Positions 16,835 through 25,808 are shown, counted from the stretch's first letter. The stretch is 64,000 bases of DNA from Paenibacillus woosongensis (GCF_030122845.1 NZ_CP126084.1:2046001-2110000), one strand, 5' to 3'. The notes: generated by a model not told the origin, from the letters alone. Made by a program: numbers and translations.

Positions 16835-17422
16835 ATGCCAAAAATCGTAGATCATGAAGAACGACGGGAGCGCATTGCCAAGGCGATGTGGCAGGTTATT
16901 CTGGATAAAGGAATGGAAGGGGCGACAGTGCGTAATATTGCACAGGAGGCGGGGCTCTCGCTTGGGGCATTACGCCACTATTTTCAAAACCAGGATGATC
17001 TGCTTGTCTATGCGATGACGCTGGTCAAGGATAGAGTCACTGCTCGCATTGAGGCGATTATGAAGCGGGGTTTGCCGCCGAAGGAAATGGTCATGGCGAT
17101 GCTTCTTGAAATCGTGCCGATTAATGAGGAAACACGCATTGAAATGGATGTCTGGTTTGTCTTTGTTGCCCATGTGAAGCATCGGAAGGATACGGTCGGA
17201 CTAATTCATGATGGACTATTTGAAGCGTTCCAAAAAATGGTCGGTTATTTGCATTCCACAGGGTGGTTGAAGGAAGGCTTGAGCCTTGAGTTCGAAATTG
17301 AACGGCTGTACGCTTTGATAGATGGGTTAGCCATGCATGCACTACTCGATCCTGAGCGGGTGGACCGAAACCGTGTCATCGACGTGATTCGCTATCATCT
17401 CGATTCGATTTGCAGGGCCTGA
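16835..17422 (+). CDS. TetR-family transcriptional regulator of the SMR pair
   Basis: 195 residues from ATG 16835 (MPKIVDHEERRERIAK); the open frame runs further upstream through the operator region and is not expected to be coding. The N-terminal helix-turn-helix is clear: GATVRNIAQEAGLSLGALRHYFQNQDDLLVYA. The C-terminal part is the usual all-helical ligand/dimer domain. It is divergent from the SMR operon with about 120 bp between starts, the classic arrangement of a local repressor that responds to a drug. No strong ribosome-binding site is seen. Confidence 0.85.
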   Translation: MPKIVDHEERRERIAKAMWQVILDKGMEGATVRNIAQEAGLSLGALRHYFQNQDDLLVYAMTLVKDRVTARIEAIMKRGLPPKEMVMAMLLEIVPINEETRIEMDVWFVFVAHVKHRKDTVGLIHDGLFEAFQKMVGYLHSTGWLKEGLSLEFEIERLYALIDGLAMHALLDPERVDRNRVIDVIRYHLDSICRA

Positions 17423-17507
17423 GGAAGGTTTCGGGCGGGGACATCTTGGCGCAAGCGGCGCTGCCATACTTTATTTTTCTGACAGGGAGTACAGGAGGAG
17501 ATTCAAT

Positions 17508-18251
17508 TTGCTGTTAAATGATAAAGTAATCGTAACAGGCGCGGCTTCGGGGATCGGAAAAGAAATTGTACAGCATTGCCTGCGTGAAGGGGCTTCAATT
17601 ATTGCCTGTGACATCAACGAGCATTCGCTCCATGAACTGGAGTCTTCCATGGATGCACCAGGAACTCTCGCAACCTATCAGCTGGATGTCAGCAATTACA
17701 GCGAGGTTGCTGCCTTTTTTGCTTATATTGCAGAGAAGCATTGCGATGTCAACGGCTTAGTCAATAATGCGGGCATTTATTTGGCCAAAAGCATTATGGA
17801 TTACCAGGAGGATGAGATCAGCACGGTGATGGATGTGAATATTAAGGGGGCGGTTTATTTCTCTCAGATGTTCGGCAAGCTGCTGATCGGAAATGAATCC
17901 AACAGGCGGAAGGGAACGATTGTGAATATTTCTTCCGTATCGGGGATCGAAGGAAGCTCAGATGCTGTCTATGGGCTATCTAAAGCGGCTTTGCTCGGAT
18001 TAACGAAAAGCTGCGCAATGAATTTTTCGCCGTACATACGCGTCAATGCGGTTGCACCGACGATGGTAAACACGTCCATGATGGACGTCATCCCTGAATG
18101 GAGAAAGCAGGAATATCTCAGCCACCAATTAATCGATTCCCCCGTACTTCCTGAGGATGTGGCTGAAACGGTAATATTCCTATTATCGGAAAAATCCAGA
18201 CACTATACAGGAGCTACCTTTGATTTAAATAATGGCTGCTATTTGAGGTGA
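17508..18251 (+). CDS. Short-chain dehydrogenase/reductase (SDR)
   Basis: 247 residues from TTG 17508, fixed by AGGAGG at 17493-17498. Classical SDR features are all present: cofactor motif TGAASGIGKEI, NNAG at residues 86-89, and catalytic Ser142/143, Tyr155 and Lys159 (ISSVSG..YGLSK). The C-terminal LSEKSRHYTGATFDLNNG is typical of 3-ketoacyl-ACP reductase-like SDRs. The substrate is unknown. The acid after the second beta strand (ACDIN) suggests NAD(H) preference. The aminoglycoside-phosphotransferase-like gene follows and may be co-transcribed. Confidence 0.85.
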   Translation: MLLNDKVIVTGAASGIGKEIVQHCLREGASIIACDINEHSLHELESSMDAPGTLATYQLDVSNYSEVAAFFAYIAEKHCDVNGLVNNAGIYLAKSIMDYQEDEISTVMDVNIKGAVYFSQMFGKLLIGNESNRRKGTIVNISSVSGIEGSSDAVYGLSKAALLGLTKSCAMNFSPYIRVNAVAPTMVNTSMMDVIPEWRKQEYLSHQLIDSPVLPEDVAETVIFLLSEKSRHYTGATFDLNNGCYLR

Positions 18252-18498
18252 CGAGAAATTTCGATTGGAAAACAATCCAGGTCTGGATTATTGGTATGCC
18301 ATGGATATGGTGCAGGCGCTGGATAGCTGGCAGGAATGCGTTCCAGTTGAACAATACAGCCATAAGGAACAATGTTTTCTCCACGGATACCGATCAGAGC
18401 ATGCTCATCCAATTACGGGCCAACTTAACCAATCACCTGCAGGAACGCTCGTCCGGTTTTGGGCGGGAGCTGCAGCGAGTAGAGAAGAGGTGAACTTG

Positions 18499-19395
18499 AT
18501 GTACAGAGAGATACCGGATGCAAGAACATGGACGAGAATAAAGCAGATTCACGCAGGATGGTCGGATGATAAAAAGTATTATATTCAGACGAACGACGGC
18601 AGGGAATTGCTGCTTAGATTGGCGGACATATCTCAGTACGAACGGAAAAAATGGGAATACGAATCTGTTCATCAGCTAATACATATGGATATCTCTATGT
18701 CCCGACCAGTGGATTTTGGCATTTGCAATGAAGGCAGGTCCGTCTATATCCTGTTTACATGGGTTGAAGGTGAGGATGCAAGAGAAGCTATTCGTAGGCT
18801 TGGTCCCTTAGAACAATATCGGCTTGGCTTGAAGTCGGGAGAAATATTAAGAGCTATGCATGAAATTCCGGCGCAGATTCAGTCTTCATCTTGGGCTGAG
18901 CGCTATAATCTGAAAATCGATAAATATATCGCCAATTATAGGACGTGCGGGATTCATTTTAAGGGAGCGGAGCAAGTTCTAAACTATATTGCAGCCCATC
19001 GTTATTTATTGGAGAGCAGGCCGGTGACCTTTCAGCATGGCGATTATCATCTCGGAAATATGGTCGTTTCAGGCTCCGGGGAGCTGGGTATCATTGATTT
19101 TAATCGCTTAGATGATGGAGACCCTTGGGAGGAGTTCAATCGTATTACTTGGTGCGTCAAGGAAAGCGCGGAATTCGCTTCGGGCCGGATTCACGGGTAT
19201 TTTCAAGATGAGGTGCCTGAATCGTTTTTTAAATTAATGGCGTTATATATAGCTTGCAATCAGATAGCGTCTGTTCCCTGGGCGATTCCCTATGGTGAAG
19301 CAGAAGTGAAATACATGCTGGAACAGGCGGAGCAGGTGCTAGCATGGTATAATGGCTTCGAAACTTCGGTCCCAAGCTGGTATTTGCCAAGTTAG
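18499..19395 (+). CDS. APH-type phosphotransferase (aminoglycoside phosphotransferase fold)
   Basis: 298 residues from ATG 18499, preceded by AGAAGAGG. The frame is open back to 18265, adding 78 residues that do not resemble the family; the APH fold itself begins with WTRIKQIHAGWSDDKKYYI. Kinase-fold motifs are HGDYHLGNMVV (catalytic loop with Asp) and GIIDFNRLDDGDPWEEF (metal-binding DFN). It has the size and order of choline-kinase/APH enzymes that transfer phosphate from ATP or GTP to a hydroxyl of a small molecule. A resistance role cannot be assumed. The 18252-18498 stretch has overlapping open frames but no recognised product. Confidence 0.8.
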   Translation: MYREIPDARTWTRIKQIHAGWSDDKKYYIQTNDGRELLLRLADISQYERKKWEYESVHQLIHMDISMSRPVDFGICNEGRSVYILFTWVEGEDAREAIRRLGPLEQYRLGLKSGEILRAMHEIPAQIQSSSWAERYNLKIDKYIANYRTCGIHFKGAEQVLNYIAAHRYLLESRPVTFQHGDYHLGNMVVSGSGELGIIDFNRLDDGDPWEEFNRITWCVKESAEFASGRIHGYFQDEVPESFFKLMALYIACNQIASVPWAIPYGEAEVKYMLEQAEQVLAWYNGFETSVPSWYLPS

Positions 19396-19500
19396 GACAT
19401 TGAAAAAGTCCCCGTTCAATAGTACAGTTAACAGAAGCGCATTTTGTGGTGATTTATTAGATAGAGATAGCATGGTACGAGTGAGGAGGAAATGTACGCA

Positions 19501-19974
19501 ATGGTTAAAGTGTTATTTGTATGTCTGGGCAATATTTGCAGATCTCCGATGGCAGAAGCGGTATTTCGCAGCCAGGTGAATGAGGCCGGTTTAGCGGATC
19601 AGATCGTCGTTGACTCTGCGGGAACGGGGGACTGGCATATCGGCAAGCCGCCGCATGAAGGGACTCGCCAAATTTTAAAGCAATATGGCATCGATGATGC
19701 CGGGATGTTCGCCAGACAGGTCAGCAAAAATGACTTTCATGATTTCCAATATATCATTGCTATGGATGATATGAACGTCAAGGATTTGGCGCAGTGGTTT
19801 CCGGAGGACCGCAAGGTGGAAGTCAAGAAGATGCTTGATTTCGTGCCGAAGCATGCTGGAGGAAATGTTCCGGATCCTTACTATACAGGCAATTTCCAAG
19901 AGGTATACGAGATGATAGACGAAGGCTGCCAGCGTCTGCTGCAGGTTATTCGGGAAGAGCAGGGATTGAACTAA
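19501..19974 (+). CDS. Low-molecular-weight protein tyrosine phosphatase
   Basis: 157 residues from ATG 19501; an ATG three codons earlier (19492) is too close to the AGGAGGA site. The P-loop is CLGNICRSPMAEA with nucleophile Cys8 and Arg14, and the general-acid loop is PDPYYTGNF. The residue before the second Cys is Ile, as in tyrosine phosphatases, rather than the Thr of the YwlE arginine phosphatase (established for that family). It is cytosolic. Followed by a hairpin terminator. Confidence 0.9.
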   Translation: MVKVLFVCLGNICRSPMAEAVFRSQVNEAGLADQIVVDSAGTGDWHIGKPPHEGTRQILKQYGIDDAGMFARQVSKNDFHDFQYIIAMDDMNVKDLAQWFPEDRKVEVKKMLDFVPKHAGGNVPDPYYTGNFQEVYEMIDEGCQRLLQVIREEQGLN

Positions 19975-19990
19975 TATCCGCTATAACATA

Positions 19991-20031
19991 TAACGGCATG
20001 TCTTTCTGTCAGGAAGGATATGCCGTTTTAT
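19991..20031 (+). terminator. Terminator after the LMW phosphatase gene
   Basis: AACGGCAT at 19992-19999 pairs with ATGCCGTT at 20020-20027, with extra pairing inside, followed by TTA. Confidence 0.7.
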
Positions 20032-20410
20032 TGCTGCTGCTGATTGGGGTTAGTCTTATGTAGGGGGAGGGGAAATATACAGTTCATCCTAAAGGTTTAA
20101 GGCATTCATAAATAAAGTCAAGACATATCAAAGTTACTGTCATTCCGCAAGGGCGGTTGAACAATTAAGCACTTAACTTTCGCAGCGTGTAATCTGTAAA
20201 TAATCCCTAATGTAACTGGGTAGTTCCTTGTCTGACCAAACTTCGTCAAGCCGTTCACCTTCCCACCTTAAAACTAACGATACACCTAGCTTTCAAGGTA
20301 TATTTTATCTGTGAAAATCAAGAAAAAAATGACCCCGGATCGAACATCATCCAGAGGTCATTTTTTGTAACGCATGAAAATTAGGCTCAGCTAAACCAAA
20401 TATAGCTATC
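20032..20410. other. Intergenic stretch without a supported gene
   Basis: No convincing gene. The minus strand has one open stretch of about 38 codons near 20170-20285 (reading LDEVWSDKELPSYIRDYLQ) with no ribosome-binding site; it may be a gene remnant. The far end holds a terminator at 20322-20367. Confidence 0.4.
20322..20367. terminator. Bidirectional terminator beside the SGNH hydrolase gene
   Basis: AAAAAATGACC at 20324-20334 pairs with GGTCATTTTTT at 20356-20366; both strands end in a T run. Confidence 0.8.
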
Positions 20411-21067
20411 CTAACCCCGGTTCCACTCAAACCCGACTTCCTTCAAGAACGCCCGGGCCAGTACCATATGCCCTGCATAGGAAGGATGGACGCGATCCCA
20501 GGCCAGCGTTGCCGGGTACAGCTCCTCAAGCACCACATTAAACGCCGCTTGGGTATCGACGAATACCGCACCAGTATCATCAGCGACCTTTTTCACGATC
20601 GCCCCGTATTCATCCATCGTCTTGCGCATTTTATCCTCGGGATTGGGCTCCAAATAAAACGGTGTCATCAATACGAGCCCTTGCAGATGGGGTTTCGTCT
20701 TGGCTACGAGATTGCGCAGAGTCTTTTCATATTCCTCGGCATAGACATGATACTCGGTAATCAGCGGCGTATCATATTGGCGCCATACGTCGTTAATGCC
20801 GATCATGATCGACAACCAGTCCGGCTTCTGGTCAAGTACATCCTCCTGCCATCTCTCCTGCAGGTCACGCACGGTGTTGCCGCTATTTCCTTTGTTCACT
20901 ACCCGTATTCCCAGCTCCGGATAGACCGACTGCAGCAGGGCGTCAACGAGAGCAACATAACCTTTTCCTAAAGCGAAAAACAGTCCTTCTCCATTTGGCC
21001 GTTGACGCTCGCAATCCGTAATCGAATCTCCAATGAACAGCAGTTTTTGTCCTTTTTCCAACAGCAT
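20411..21067 (-). CDS. SGNH/GDSL-family hydrolase (carbohydrate esterase-like)
   Basis: 218 residues from ATG 21067. The SGNH blocks are visible: FIGDSITD with nucleophile Ser15, a block II Gly in NKGNSGNTV, block III IGINDV and block V DRVHPSYAGH with the catalytic Asp/His pair. No signal peptide, so cytosolic. Proteins of this length and pattern in Paenibacillus are usually acetyl esterases acting on xylan-type oligosaccharides or lysophospholipase-like enzymes; the substrate here is inferred only. Monocistronic with its own terminator. Confidence 0.85.
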   Translation of the reverse strand: MLLEKGQKLLFIGDSITDCERQRPNGEGLFFALGKGYVALVDALLQSVYPELGIRVVNKGNSGNTVRDLQERWQEDVLDQKPDWLSIMIGINDVWRQYDTPLITEYHVYAEEYEKTLRNLVAKTKPHLQGLVLMTPFYLEPNPEDKMRKTMDEYGAIVKKVADDTGAVFVDTQAAFNVVLEELYPATLAWDRVHPSYAGHMVLARAFLKEVGFEWNRG

Positions 21068-21221
21068 TCCTGTTTCAATCTCCCTTCGGGTTGTGACTGA
21101 TGATCAATTCATGAAAACGCTACTAACTTCACATTTCTACCTGGACTTCTTTATTTCCTGCTTATGCTTTATGTTATCATTTAGATTAGGCAGCATGACT
21201 TTATAATAAGAAAGGTCGAGA

Positions 21222-21905
21222 ATGATGATGAATTCGCCAACAAATGTGGTGGCCAAATTAAATCTGAACAAATACGAAACGAAGCTGATTCTAAATCAGC
21301 CAGAAGATATAGCGTACTTTAATGAGCTGCAATACGACTCCGAAATGACGAAGGAGAAGTATGATCTTATTTTTGTATTCATATTTAATATGGATCAGTT
21401 TAAGGAGTATTTGGACCTCATTATTCGTAAGCAGGCCATTCATGAGAATGGATATTTATTTTTTGCCTATCCGAAAAAAAACAACCGCAAATACAAGGAG
21501 TATATCGACCGGGACAGCTTTTTTGAACAAAACGCAGTGAATGAGGAAGGATATGTATCCGGCAGTACGTTGAAGTTTTCACGGATGGTCAGCATGGATG
21601 ATGTCTTTACTGTTATAGGCTTGAAATCGCAAGCTCCAAGGAAGAGTAAACCGACTAACGCAAAGAGCAGCCAGCGGGTTGACGATTACGTGGATTATAT
21701 CTCCAGCATTCGCGAGTATTTGAACAGCGATCAGGAACTGCTGGAACTATATGATCATTTAACGGCTGGTTATCAGAAAGACTGGGCACGTTATGTATAC
21801 AGCGCGAAAAAAAGCGAGACCCAGGAGAAGCGTCTGCAGCAGATGAAGGATATTTTGGCTCAGGGCTATAAGTCGCTGGATCTATATAGAAGAAGAGAGC
21901 AGTAA
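21222..21905 (+). CDS. YdeI/OmpD-associated-family protein
   Basis: 227 residues from the first of three consecutive ATGs (21222). The C-terminal third (YQKDWARYVYSAKKSETQEK followed by RLQQMKDILAQGYKSLDLY) is the typical YdeI/OmpD-associated helical element, a family whose molecular role is not settled. The N-terminal 150 residues form an alpha/beta domain (YDLIFVFIFNMDQFKEYLDL, YLFFAYPKK) resembling small DUF3052-like folds. The gene is cytosolic and precedes the MarR cluster but has a promoter region between them, so it is probably separate. Confidence 0.6.
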   Translation: MMMNSPTNVVAKLNLNKYETKLILNQPEDIAYFNELQYDSEMTKEKYDLIFVFIFNMDQFKEYLDLIIRKQAIHENGYLFFAYPKKNNRKYKEYIDRDSFFEQNAVNEEGYVSGSTLKFSRMVSMDDVFTVIGLKSQAPRKSKPTNAKSSQRVDDYVDYISSIREYLNSDQELLELYDHLTAGYQKDWARYVYSAKKSETQEKRLQQMKDILAQGYKSLDLYRRREQ

Positions 21906-21928
21906 GAAATTTATTTTTTATATTAGGG

Positions 21929-21957
21929 TTGACAGAAAGAGAAAAACGAGATATCTT
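21929..21957 (+). promoter_or_regulatory. Promoter of the MarR-family regulator gene
   Basis: TTGACA at 21929-21934, 17-bp spacer, TATCTT at 21952-21957. The -10 element lies inside the palindrome listed next, so the regulator probably controls its own gene. Confidence 0.65.
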
Positions 21958-21970
21958 TGATTCAAGATAT
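21951..21970. promoter_or_regulatory. MhqR-like operator 1
   Basis: ATATCTT-TGATTC-AAGATAT: perfect 7-bp arms with a 6-bp centre. It resembles the TATCTtGAATtcAAGATA-type box known for B. subtilis MhqR. Confidence 0.7.
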
Positions 21971-22002
21971 TTGAACACAAGATAAATGGGGGGGTGACCG
22001 CA

Positions 22003-22443
22003 ATGCCGGATCAAGAACATACCGCTTCGCTGAAATTGTTCGTTGTGCTCTCCAAAGCCTACAAGACGATCATGGATCAGGCGATCAGGGACATGAAGCA
22101 GCGGGGCTTATCCCCTTCGGAGTTTACAATTCTGGAGGTGCTGTATACTAAAGGGCGGATTCCGTTGCAGCAGATCGGCGATAAAATACTGATCACCAGC
22201 GGAAGTGTGACCTACAATATCGATAAGCTCGTTCAGAAAGGACTCATTCGGCGTGTACCCTGCGAGCAGGACAGAAGAGTGATTTACGCTGAAATTACGG
22301 CGGAAGGAACCGAATTGTTCGAACGGATTTTCCCTGATCATTCCGAATTCGTTCATTCGAAGCTGGGCGGACTTAGCCGCGAAGAGAAGCTGCAGGCCAT
22401 CGAGCTCCTGAAGCGTCTGGGTAAAGGGGCCGAGGGCTCTTAG
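22003..22443 (+). CDS. MarR-family repressor, MhqR-like
   Basis: 146 residues from ATG 22003, with a G-rich Shine-Dalgarno before it. The winged helix is typical of MarR: LSPSEFTILEVLYTKGRIPLQQIGDKILITSGSVTYNIDKL, then the wing CEQDRRVIYAEIT. In B. subtilis MhqR represses nitroreductase, ring-cleaving dioxygenase, DoxX and hydrolase genes that remove quinone-like electrophiles. The genes following here are exactly those kinds. Two matching palindromes lie before this gene and before the downstream operon, which supports the assignment. Confidence 0.8.
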   Translation: MPDQEHTASLKLFVVLSKAYKTIMDQAIRDMKQRGLSPSEFTILEVLYTKGRIPLQQIGDKILITSGSVTYNIDKLVQKGLIRRVPCEQDRRVIYAEITAEGTELFERIFPDHSEFVHSKLGGLSREEKLQAIELLKRLGKGAEGS

Positions 22444-22482
22444 CAAGTGAGTCTGCAGTCAGTATTTCTTTTTTTTTCATAA

Positions 22483-22502
22483 ATATCTTGAAATAAAGAT
22501 AA
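22483..22502. promoter_or_regulatory. MhqR-like operator 2, before the detoxification operon
   Basis: TATCTT-GAAATA-AAGATA: perfect 6-bp arms, same half-sites and spacing as operator 1, about 35 bp before the DoxX start. Confidence 0.7.
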
Positions 22503-22536
22503 TGAAGTTCAAAATAATTTCGGAGGTTGAGAAATC

Positions 22537-22932
22537 ATGTTGGATACAGGACTATTGTTGATCCGTTTAGTGGTAGGGATATTATTTATCGGTCATGGCG
22601 CACAGAAATTGTTCGGGATGTTCGGCGGTTACGGGCCAAAGGGCACGGGCGGATGGATGGAATCGATCGGCATCAAACCGGGGGTACTCATGGCGGTGTT
22701 GGCAGGGCTCATGGAATTTGTCGGAGGACTGCTCTTCACTTTAGGATTTCTTATGCCGCTGGCCGCTGCCCTCATTGCACTGGCTATGCTGGGAGCGATC
22801 GTCAAGGTGCATTTCAAGAACGGTTTGTGGGCAACGGCAAACGGCTATGAATATCCGCTGGTTCTTCTCGTTGTTGCCATCGCCGTCGCTTTGACGGGCG
22901 CAGGTGATATTTCGCTGGATGCTCTGTTGTAA
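22537..22932 (+). CDS. DoxX-family membrane protein (MhqP-like)
   Basis: 131 residues with a GGAGG site; four hydrophobic helices. The DoxX signature is clear: LLIRLVVGILFIGHGAQKLF, then GGWMESIG and GLMEFVGGLLFTLGF. In B. subtilis the third gene of the mhqNOP operon is a DoxX protein of this size. DoxX proteins are linked to thiol/redox protection at the membrane, but the reaction is not defined. It is the first gene of a five-gene operon after operator 2. Confidence 0.85.
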   Translation: MLDTGLLLIRLVVGILFIGHGAQKLFGMFGGYGPKGTGGWMESIGIKPGVLMAVLAGLMEFVGGLLFTLGFLMPLAAALIALAMLGAIVKVHFKNGLWATANGYEYPLVLLVVAIAVALTGAGDISLDALL

Positions 22933-22969
22933 TAGAAAATAATACGTTAAATGAATGGAGAATTTTATC

Positions 22970-23596
22970 ATGAGTGAATTTACGAATGTGGTAAAAGAGA
23001 GAAGGTCTGCGACGAAGTTCCATCCGGAAGCGAAGATTTCCGAGCAAGAGCTGGAGGAGATTTTCAGTCTTGTGAAGTATGCGCCGTCTGCCTTTAATTT
23101 ACAGCATGCCCACTACGTCGTCGTCCAGGATCCGGAGAAGAAAGACAAAGTGTACGAGGCCGCGAACAAGCAATATAAAATTAAGACCGCCTCCGCAGCC
23201 ATTCTCGTTCTGGGTGATTTGAATGCCTATGAAAATGTGAGACACCTTAACGAGGGAATGCTGCATTTGGGCATTATAAATAAGCAGGAGCTCGATATGA
23301 CGGTGGAATCGGTAACTCAGTTCTATGAAAATCGGGGCGATTCTTTCAAACGGGATGAGGCCATTCGCAATGCGAGTTTGTCCGCGATGCTCTTTATGCT
23401 GATTGCCAAGGACAGAGGCTGGGATACTTGCCCGATGATCGGTTTCGATCCCGAGCAAATGCGGCAGGAATTGAACATTCCAGACCAGTACGTCCCGGTC
23501 ATGCTGATTGCGCTAGGCAAGGAAGATGTGTCCGGACAGCGGCTGCGCGGTTATCGCAAGCCGGTCGGCGAGTTCGTTACGTATAACGGCTTCTAA
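22970..23596 (+). CDS. Nitroreductase-family flavoprotein (MhqN-like)
   Basis: 208 residues from ATG 22970 with GGAG 9 bases upstream; the in-frame ATG at 22955 lacks a site. Nitroreductase features: VKERRSATKFHP (FMN phosphate contacts), VKYAPSAFNLQHAHYVVV, and GWDTCPMIGFDPEQM near the C-terminus. Such enzymes use NAD(P)H and FMN to reduce quinones or nitroaromatics. Position two of an electrophile-response operon. Confidence 0.9.
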   Translation: MSEFTNVVKERRSATKFHPEAKISEQELEEIFSLVKYAPSAFNLQHAHYVVVQDPEKKDKVYEAANKQYKIKTASAAILVLGDLNAYENVRHLNEGMLHLGIINKQELDMTVESVTQFYENRGDSFKRDEAIRNASLSAMLFMLIAKDRGWDTCPMIGFDPEQMRQELNIPDQYVPVMLIALGKEDVSGQRLRGYRKPVGEFVTYNGF

Positions 23597-23624
23597 TTTT
23601 GAATAAAAAAAGGGGTGTATCACT

Positions 23625-24575
23625 ATGAAACTGCAAACAGCGGGCATTCATCATATTACAGCATTCGCGCGGAGTCCACAGGAGAACGTCGATTTCTACG
23701 CCGGTATTCTCGGATTAAGATTAGTGAAAAGAACGATCAACTTTGATGCTCCCGAAGTGTACCATCTGTATTTCGGCGATGAGCATGGCAGTCCGGGAAC
23801 GATCATTACCTTCTTTCCTTGGCCGGGTTCCCGGCGTGGGAAGGTCGGAGGCGGTCAGGTTGGGATCACGGCATACGTCGTACCGCCAGGAGCGCTGGGA
23901 TTCTGGGAAGAGCGGCTGAAAGGCTTCGGCATTTCGCTGACGAAAACCTCGCGATTCGGCGAAGACTACTTGCAATTCCGGGATAACGAAGGGTTATGGA
24001 TTGAGCTCGTAGAACGCGAAGCGGGCGCGGACAGCACCTGGTCGTTCGGAGGCATTCCGACAGATAAAGCGGTTAAAGGCTTTGGCGGGGCTGTTTTGTT
24101 CAGCGTGAATGCCAAGCAAACGATGCGGGTGCTGGAGGAAGTCCTCGGATTGAGCAAAGTAGCGGAGAATGAATTCTACGCCCGGTTCCAGGCTTCGGGA
24201 GAGATCGGCAACATCATCGATGTCCCGCTGAAGGACATGGAATGGGGCAGCGGCGGAGCGGGTACCGTTCACCACATCGCCTGGCGGGCAAAGGACTTCG
24301 ATGAACACGAAGAGTGGCAGCAAAAGGTCGGCCAAAGCGGGTTTAACCCGACGCAAATCATCGACCGTCAGTACTTCAATGCCATATACTTCCGGGAAGA
24401 AGGCGGGATACTTTTTGAAATAGCTACCGATCCTCCGGGTTTTGCCCGAGATGAGGAGCCGGAGGCGCTGGGCGAGAAGCTGATGCTTCCATCATGGTTC
24501 GAGCCGGTGCGATCGCAGATCGAGGCTAATCTTGAGCCAATTGAAGTTAGGGTATTAAAGGAGGGGCAGAAGTGA
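23625..24575 (+). CDS. Ring-cleaving dioxygenase of the VOC family (MhqO-like)
   Basis: 316 residues with a duplicated VOC fold. The first module starts GIHHITAFARSPQENVDFY and the second carries GTVHHIAWRAKDFDEHEEW. Metal ligands are expected at the His of GIHHIT, the His of GTVHHIAW and a late Glu (GGILFEIATDPPGF). B. subtilis MhqO and MhqA are proposed glyoxalase/dioxygenase proteins for hydroquinones. The stop overlaps the hydrolase start by 4 bp. Confidence 0.9.
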   Translation: MKLQTAGIHHITAFARSPQENVDFYAGILGLRLVKRTINFDAPEVYHLYFGDEHGSPGTIITFFPWPGSRRGKVGGGQVGITAYVVPPGALGFWEERLKGFGISLTKTSRFGEDYLQFRDNEGLWIELVEREAGADSTWSFGGIPTDKAVKGFGGAVLFSVNAKQTMRVLEEVLGLSKVAENEFYARFQASGEIGNIIDVPLKDMEWGSGGAGTVHHIAWRAKDFDEHEEWQQKVGQSGFNPTQIIDRQYFNAIYFREEGGILFEIATDPPGFARDEEPEALGEKLMLPSWFEPVRSQIEANLEPIEVRVLKEGQK

Positions 24576-25189
24576 TGAGACATCTTTTTGAAAAAGGGAT
24601 CGATACGAAGGCGCCAACGCTGGTGCTGTTCCACGGGACGGGCGGAACGGAGCGGGATTTGCTGCCGCTGGCCAAGCTAGTATCGCCGAACTCCTCTGTT
24701 CTTTCGGTAAGAGGGAACGTGCTAGAGAACGGAATGCCGCGGTTCTTCAGACGGCTCGCGGAAGGGGTCTTTGACGAAGAGGATTTGGTCTTCCGCACAA
24801 AGGAACTGCATGATTTTCTGGATCAATCTGCCAAGGAATACGAATTCGACCGGGGGAACCTGGTGGCGATTGGTTACTCGAATGGAGCGAACATTGCCGG
24901 CAGCCTGCTGTTCCATTATGAACATGCCTTCAGAGGGGCGATTCTCCATCATCCGATGGTTCCTCTGCGAGGTATCCAGCTTCCGAATCTAGCCGGGGTT
25001 CCCGTCTTTATCGGGGCGGGGACCAATGATCCGATTTGTTCTCCTGACGAGACGGAAGAGCTTGAGAAGCTGTTAAGCGGAGCGGGGGCCGACGTAACCG
25101 TGCATTGGGAGAATTTCGGGCACCAGCTCACCAGCAGCGAAGTCAATGCCGCGGCAGCCTGGTTTCGTGAAAAAATGGGGAGTGCCTGA
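24572..25189 (+). CDS. Alpha/beta hydrolase (MhqD-like carboxylesterase)
   Basis: 205 residues; start ATG 24572 overlaps the previous stop (ATGA). Serine-hydrolase motifs: oxyanion strand LVLFHGTGGTE, nucleophile elbow IGYSNGANIAGS, an Asp in GAGTNDPICSP and the His in ENFGHQLTSSE. It belongs to the phospholipase/carboxylesterase group like YodD/MhqD. Likely removes ester or ring-opened products in quinone detoxification (inference from operon). Confidence 0.9.
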   Translation: MMRHLFEKGIDTKAPTLVLFHGTGGTERDLLPLAKLVSPNSSVLSVRGNVLENGMPRFFRRLAEGVFDEEDLVFRTKELHDFLDQSAKEYEFDRGNLVAIGYSNGANIAGSLLFHYEHAFRGAILHHPMVPLRGIQLPNLAGVPVFIGAGTNDPICSPDETEELEKLLSGAGADVTVHWENFGHQLTSSEVNAAAAWFREKMGSA

Positions 25190-25800
25190 TGATATCGATT
25201 GATCCGTTATTGCAGAGCGAGCGGGACAATTACAAGCTGCTCATCGGCAGCATCATTCCAAGACCTATCGCTTTCGTGACGACCTTGTCCGAGAGCGGGG
25301 TGCTCAACGCGGCGCCCTTCAGTTATTTCTCGATCGTCTCGAGCTCGCCTCCGATGCTGTCCATAGCTGTTCAGCGCAGGAACGGAGTGGCGAAGGATAC
25401 GGCCAGAAATGCGATCGCACGCGGGGAGCTTGTCGTTCACATCGTCGATGAAAGCATGGCCGCAGCCGTCAATGAGACCGCAGCGAATCTGCCGCCGGAG
25501 GAAAGCGAGATTGCCTTGACAAGTCTGACGACGATCGCAAGCGAAACCATTGCGGTACCAGGTATCCGGGAAGCGAAAATTAGGATGGAATGCGTGCTTG
25601 AAAAGCTTGTGACGCTGGGCGGAACGGAGGAGGCGCCGTCCACGGATCTGCTCATTGCCCGCATCGTACGATTTATCGTGGACGAGGAAATTTATGAAGA
25701 GGGCCGGATTGACCCTGTGAAGCTGAATCCGGTCAGCCGGCTGGCCGGCAGCGCCTATGCCGGCCTCGGCAGGTTGTTTGAGATTGAGCGGCCGCAATAA
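25189..25800 (+). CDS. Flavin reductase-like (FMN-binding split barrel) protein
   Basis: 203 residues; start shares one base with the previous stop (TGATG). FMN-binding split-barrel features: LLIGSIIPRPIAFVTTLSESG and NAAPFSYFSIVSSSPPMLSI; the C-terminal KLNPVSRLAGSAYAGLG is typical of the group. It is not part of the B. subtilis Mhq operons as I know them, so it is an addition to this cluster. It could supply reduced flavin or act as a flavin-dependent reductase. Confidence 0.85.
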   Translation: MISIDPLLQSERDNYKLLIGSIIPRPIAFVTTLSESGVLNAAPFSYFSIVSSSPPMLSIAVQRRNGVAKDTARNAIARGELVVHIVDESMAAAVNETAANLPPEESEIALTSLTTIASETIAVPGIREAKIRMECVLEKLVTLGGTEEAPSTDLLIARIVRFIVDEEIYEEGRIDPVKLNPVSRLAGSAYAGLGRLFEIERPQ

Positions 25801-25808
25801 ACGAAAGC

